Shown here in pieces: positions 62,197 through 64,000 of a stretch of DNA of 64,000 bases. The notes beneath the pieces were generated by a model. The model saw only the letters and a list, made by a program, of their open reading frames with translations, had not been told where the DNA came from and ran no database searches. Source of the stretch: Candidatus Auribacterota bacterium (lineage in GTDB: Bacteria > Auribacterota > Ancaeobacteria > Ancaeobacterales > Ancaeobacteraceae); the NCBI GenBank assembly GCA_022711655.1, contig JAKLEM010000007.1:1-64000 (forward strand), given 5' to 3'. The number at the start of each line of letters is the position of its first letter. Position 1 is the stretch's first letter. Both the position numbers and the translations under genes were made by a program.

Positions 62197-62793
62197 TTAT
62201 TCCAGGCTCTCGCCGACCTGCATCCGGGCAAACCGCCTGATGACGATGTTCTCGCCGATCTCGGCGATAATGGCGGTAAGGATCTCCGAGATCTTCTTCG
62301 ACGTGTCTTTCACGAAGATCTGGTCCAGCAGGCAGAACTCTTCGTAGAACTTTTCCATCTTCCCGTCGATGATCTTCGCGGTGACGTTCTCCGGCTTCCC
62401 CGTGACCTGCGCGGAGAATATATGGCGCTCTTTCTCGATGACGTCCGCAGGGACGTTCTCCCTCGAGACATACTTGGGGTTCGACGCCGCGATCTGCATC
62501 GCAAGGTCCTTCACGAACTGCTGGAAACGCTCGTTGCGCGCCACGAAATCGGTCTCGCAGTTCACCTCAACCATGACGCCGATCTTGCCGCCCATGTGGA
62601 TGTAGCTGCCGATGACCCCTTCCTTTGCGGTCCGCGACGATTTCTTCGCCGCGATCATGAGCCCCTTCTTCCGGATGATCTCGAACGCCTCCTTGATGTC
62701 GCCTTTCGCCTCTTTCAAGGCGTTCTTGCAGTCCATCATGCCGGCGTTCGTCTTTTCCCTTAATTCCTTCACCATGTCAGGCGTGATATTCAT
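62197..62793 (-). CDS. tsf: Elongation factor Ts (short form)
   Basis: 198 residues, the shorter EF-Ts type with one core subdomain instead of about 280 residues in E. coli. Starts with the UBA-like [20 protein letters not shown] and the EF-Ts blocks [17 protein letters not shown] and [12 protein letters not shown]. Exchanges GDP for GTP on EF-Tu. Confidence 0.96.
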   Translation of the reverse strand: MNITPDMVKELREKTNAGMMDCKNALKEAKGDIKEAFEIIRKKGLMIAAKKSSRTAKEGVIGSYIHMGGKIGVMVEVNCETDFVARNERFQQFVKDLAMQIAASNPKYVSRENVPADVIEKERHIFSAQVTGKPENVTAKIIDGKMEKFYEEFCLLDQIFVKDTSKKISEILTAIIAEIGENIVIRRFARMQVGESLE

Positions 62794-62805
62794 GTCTGGC
62801 TCCCG

Positions 62806-63657
62806 TTATTTCCTCGGGCGGTGCGCGTCTTCGCGGCCTGCCCGTTCGATCTTTTTGCCTTTACGTTGTGCGCCCTTCTCCACAGACTCCGCGATCACGT
62901 CCGCGATCGTTTCCTTCCGCGCCGCCTTCGCCGCGGCCGCTTCCTGCTCGGCGCGTTCCTTGATGATCCGCATCGACGCCTTGCCCTCGAGCACGGCGTC
63001 CGCCAGGACCGACGTGAGGAGGCGCACCGACCGGAGCGCATCGTCGTTGCCCGGAACGCAGTATTCGATGCCGTCGGGATCGCAGTTGGTGTCGATGAGT
63101 GCAACGATCGGGATCCCGAGCTTCTTCGCCTCGCTCACCGCGATGTGCTCCTTGCCCGGGTCGATTATGACGACCGCCTTCGGAAGGGAGCCCATGTCCT
63201 TGATGCCGTCGAGGTTCTTGTGGAGGCGTGTCATCTCGTGCCTGATCACCGATACTTCCTTTTTCGGGAGCAGGTTGAGCGAGCCGTCCTTTTCCATGCG
63301 TTCGAACGTTTTGAGGCGCTCGATGCTTCGGCGTATCGTCCGGTGGTTGGTCAGAAGGCCGCCGAGCCAGCGCTCGTTGATATAATACATGCCGCACTTC
63401 ATCGAGGCGGCGGTGATCGATTCCTTCGCCTGCTTTTTCGTGCCGACGAACAGCACCGGCTCGCCCATCGAGGCGACCTCTTTGAGGAACTCGTACGCCT
63501 TCGTCAGGCAGTCCATCGACTTCTGCAGGTCTATGATGTAGATGCCGTTACGGGCCTCAAAGATGAATTTCCGCATCTTCGGGTTCCACCGCTTCGTCTG
63601 GTGGCCGAAGTGCACCCCTGCTTCCAAAAGATCCTTTACCGAAACTTGTAAACCCAA
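62806..63657 (-). CDS. rpsB: Small ribosomal subunit protein uS2
   Basis: 283 residues. [49 protein letters not shown] and [11 protein letters not shown] are S2 landmarks. The C-terminal 40 residues form a Lys/Arg-rich extension. First gene of the operon, with a structured leader upstream. Confidence 0.97.
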   Translation of the reverse strand: MGLQVSVKDLLEAGVHFGHQTKRWNPKMRKFIFEARNGIYIIDLQKSMDCLTKAYEFLKEVASMGEPVLFVGTKKQAKESITAASMKCGMYYINERWLGGLLTNHRTIRRSIERLKTFERMEKDGSLNLLPKKEVSVIRHEMTRLHKNLDGIKDMGSLPKAVVIIDPGKEHIAVSEAKKLGIPIVALIDTNCDPDGIEYCVPGNDDALRSVRLLTSVLADAVLEGKASMRIIKERAEQEAAAAKAARKETIADVIAESVEKGAQRKGKKIERAGREDAHRPRK

Positions 63658-63704
63658 GGTACCCCTCCTTTGTACACACTGCGTCCGTTGTACCCTTCAT
63701 GGAT

Positions 63705-63831
63705 GTATATGCGGTATGTCTGGACAGACTGAGGACATAGGCCGGACGCATATACTGAATGCCGCAGAGCAGGTGACAGAAGCCTTCGTAACTATCCATT
63801 ACGCGAACGGCATCCAGAATCCGGCTTCTGT
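63705..63831 (-). promoter_or_regulatory. Structured 5' leader upstream of rpsB
   Basis: Two hairpins in the 227-nt gap: GTATATGCG/CGCATATAC (63705-63713 with 63747-63755) enclosing TATGTC/GACATA (63715-63720 with 63734-63739), and ACAGAAGCC/GGCTTCTGT (63776-63784 with 63823-63831). The stems are perfect. Leaders before rpsB can be bound by S2 for feedback control in other bacteria; whether this one is such a leader is inference. Confidence 0.5.
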
Positions 63832-63884
63832 ACCTTCGTGGCCGCCCAAGCAGACACGGGGGTATATGGTATGGTAAAGGGAGA

Positions 63885-64000
63885 TTAAATACAAGTGTTA
63901 TTTTCGGCTGGATCCCGGGGATCGATCTCGTCCGCTTCCAGCGGTTCGCAGGGGATCCCAAGCGTCCGGGTCCCCTCCTTGATGACGCGGAAAAGCTCGC
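63885..64000 (-). CDS. C-terminal end of an unidentified protein (partial)
   Basis: The last 37 codons of a gene entering from the right edge: it begins ELFRVIKEGTRTLGIP and ends AENNTCI before a TAA at 63887-63885. Too short to identify. It reads in the same direction as rpsB, with a 227-nt gap containing the leader hairpins. Confidence 0.55.
   Translation of the reverse strand, partial: ELFRVIKEGTRTLGIPCEPLEADEIDPRDPAENNTCI

Noticed and set aside
63557-63961. 134-codon frame overlapping the rpsB start and its upstream region
   Set aside because: It overlaps the rpsB coding region in another frame, and the upstream part is better explained by leader hairpins and the end of another gene.

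Overview
This window reads as one GC-rich chromosomal segment (I judge roughly 60% G+C by eye) from a Gram-negative-type bacterium. It has a complete tripartite RND efflux pump with an outer-membrane channel, an outer-membrane porin, lipoprotein signal peptides, beta-type carbonic anhydrase, glycogen phosphorylase and GGDEF signalling. The mix of features resembles uncultured Omnitrophota or related lineages: a 1378-residue secreted protein starting with a signal peptide and a 'LLAPSSF' stretch, an Fe-S-less MutY, a short pyruvate kinase, UvsE, an AmrS-type radical SAM enzyme and an orphan exosortase-type CPBP protease. This placement is an inference; there is no rRNA in the window to settle it. 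Nearly all genes lie on the minus strand.

Layout. 0-8.7 kb: start of a secreted protein, GGDEF cyclase, YchF-like protein, flavodoxin, pyruvate kinase, DUF362 ferredoxin, carbonic anhydrase, glycogen phosphorylase, and an RRM RNA-binding protein with a structured leader. 8.8-14.9 kb: oprM-acrA-acrB type efflux operon. 15-16.9 kb (plus strand): DUF4412 protein and a metallo-beta-lactamase-fold protein that has lost its metal ligands. 17-20.5 kb: ABC-F, ABC ATPase and ABC-2 permease operon. 20.6-28.2 kb: membrane histidine kinase, CPBP protease, secreted unknown, PhnP-like hydrolase, BaiN-like flavoprotein, TPR/peptidase-MA protein. 28.2-37.7 kb: PpiD/SurA-like chaperone, AmrS, LarA-like protein, methyltransferase, MFS, DUF559, epimerase and small regulators, punctuated by a family of palindromic repeats that sit directly after stop codons. 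37.0-37.2 kb is an AT-rich island. 37.7-39.9 kb: MutY-UvsE-membrane protein repair operon. 39.9-44.1 kb: the giant secreted protein behind a perfect consensus promoter.

44.2-60.6 kb is a phosphate island, all on the minus strand. The upstream operon is pstS2-pstC2-pstA2-pstB2a-pstB2b-phoU2-phoB-phoR. The second run is porin-pstS1-pstC1-pstA1-pstB1-unknown-arsC-phoU1-DUF47-pit. Both operons begin with a GTTCAC direct repeat at 11-bp spacing, a likely PHO box. The standout observation is that the two tandem PstB paralogues have complementary defects. PstB2a keeps LSGGQ but lacks the Q-loop Gln and switch His. PstB2b keeps Q and His but has IPLEQ in place of LSGGQ. Together they would make one canonical and one degenerate ATP site, the arrangement of asymmetric heterodimeric ABC transporters.

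60.6-64 kb is a translation locus: rpsB-tsf-pyrH-frr followed by tRNA-Lys and tRNA-Glu and a terminator, with a structured leader before rpsB and the 3' end of another gene at the window edge.
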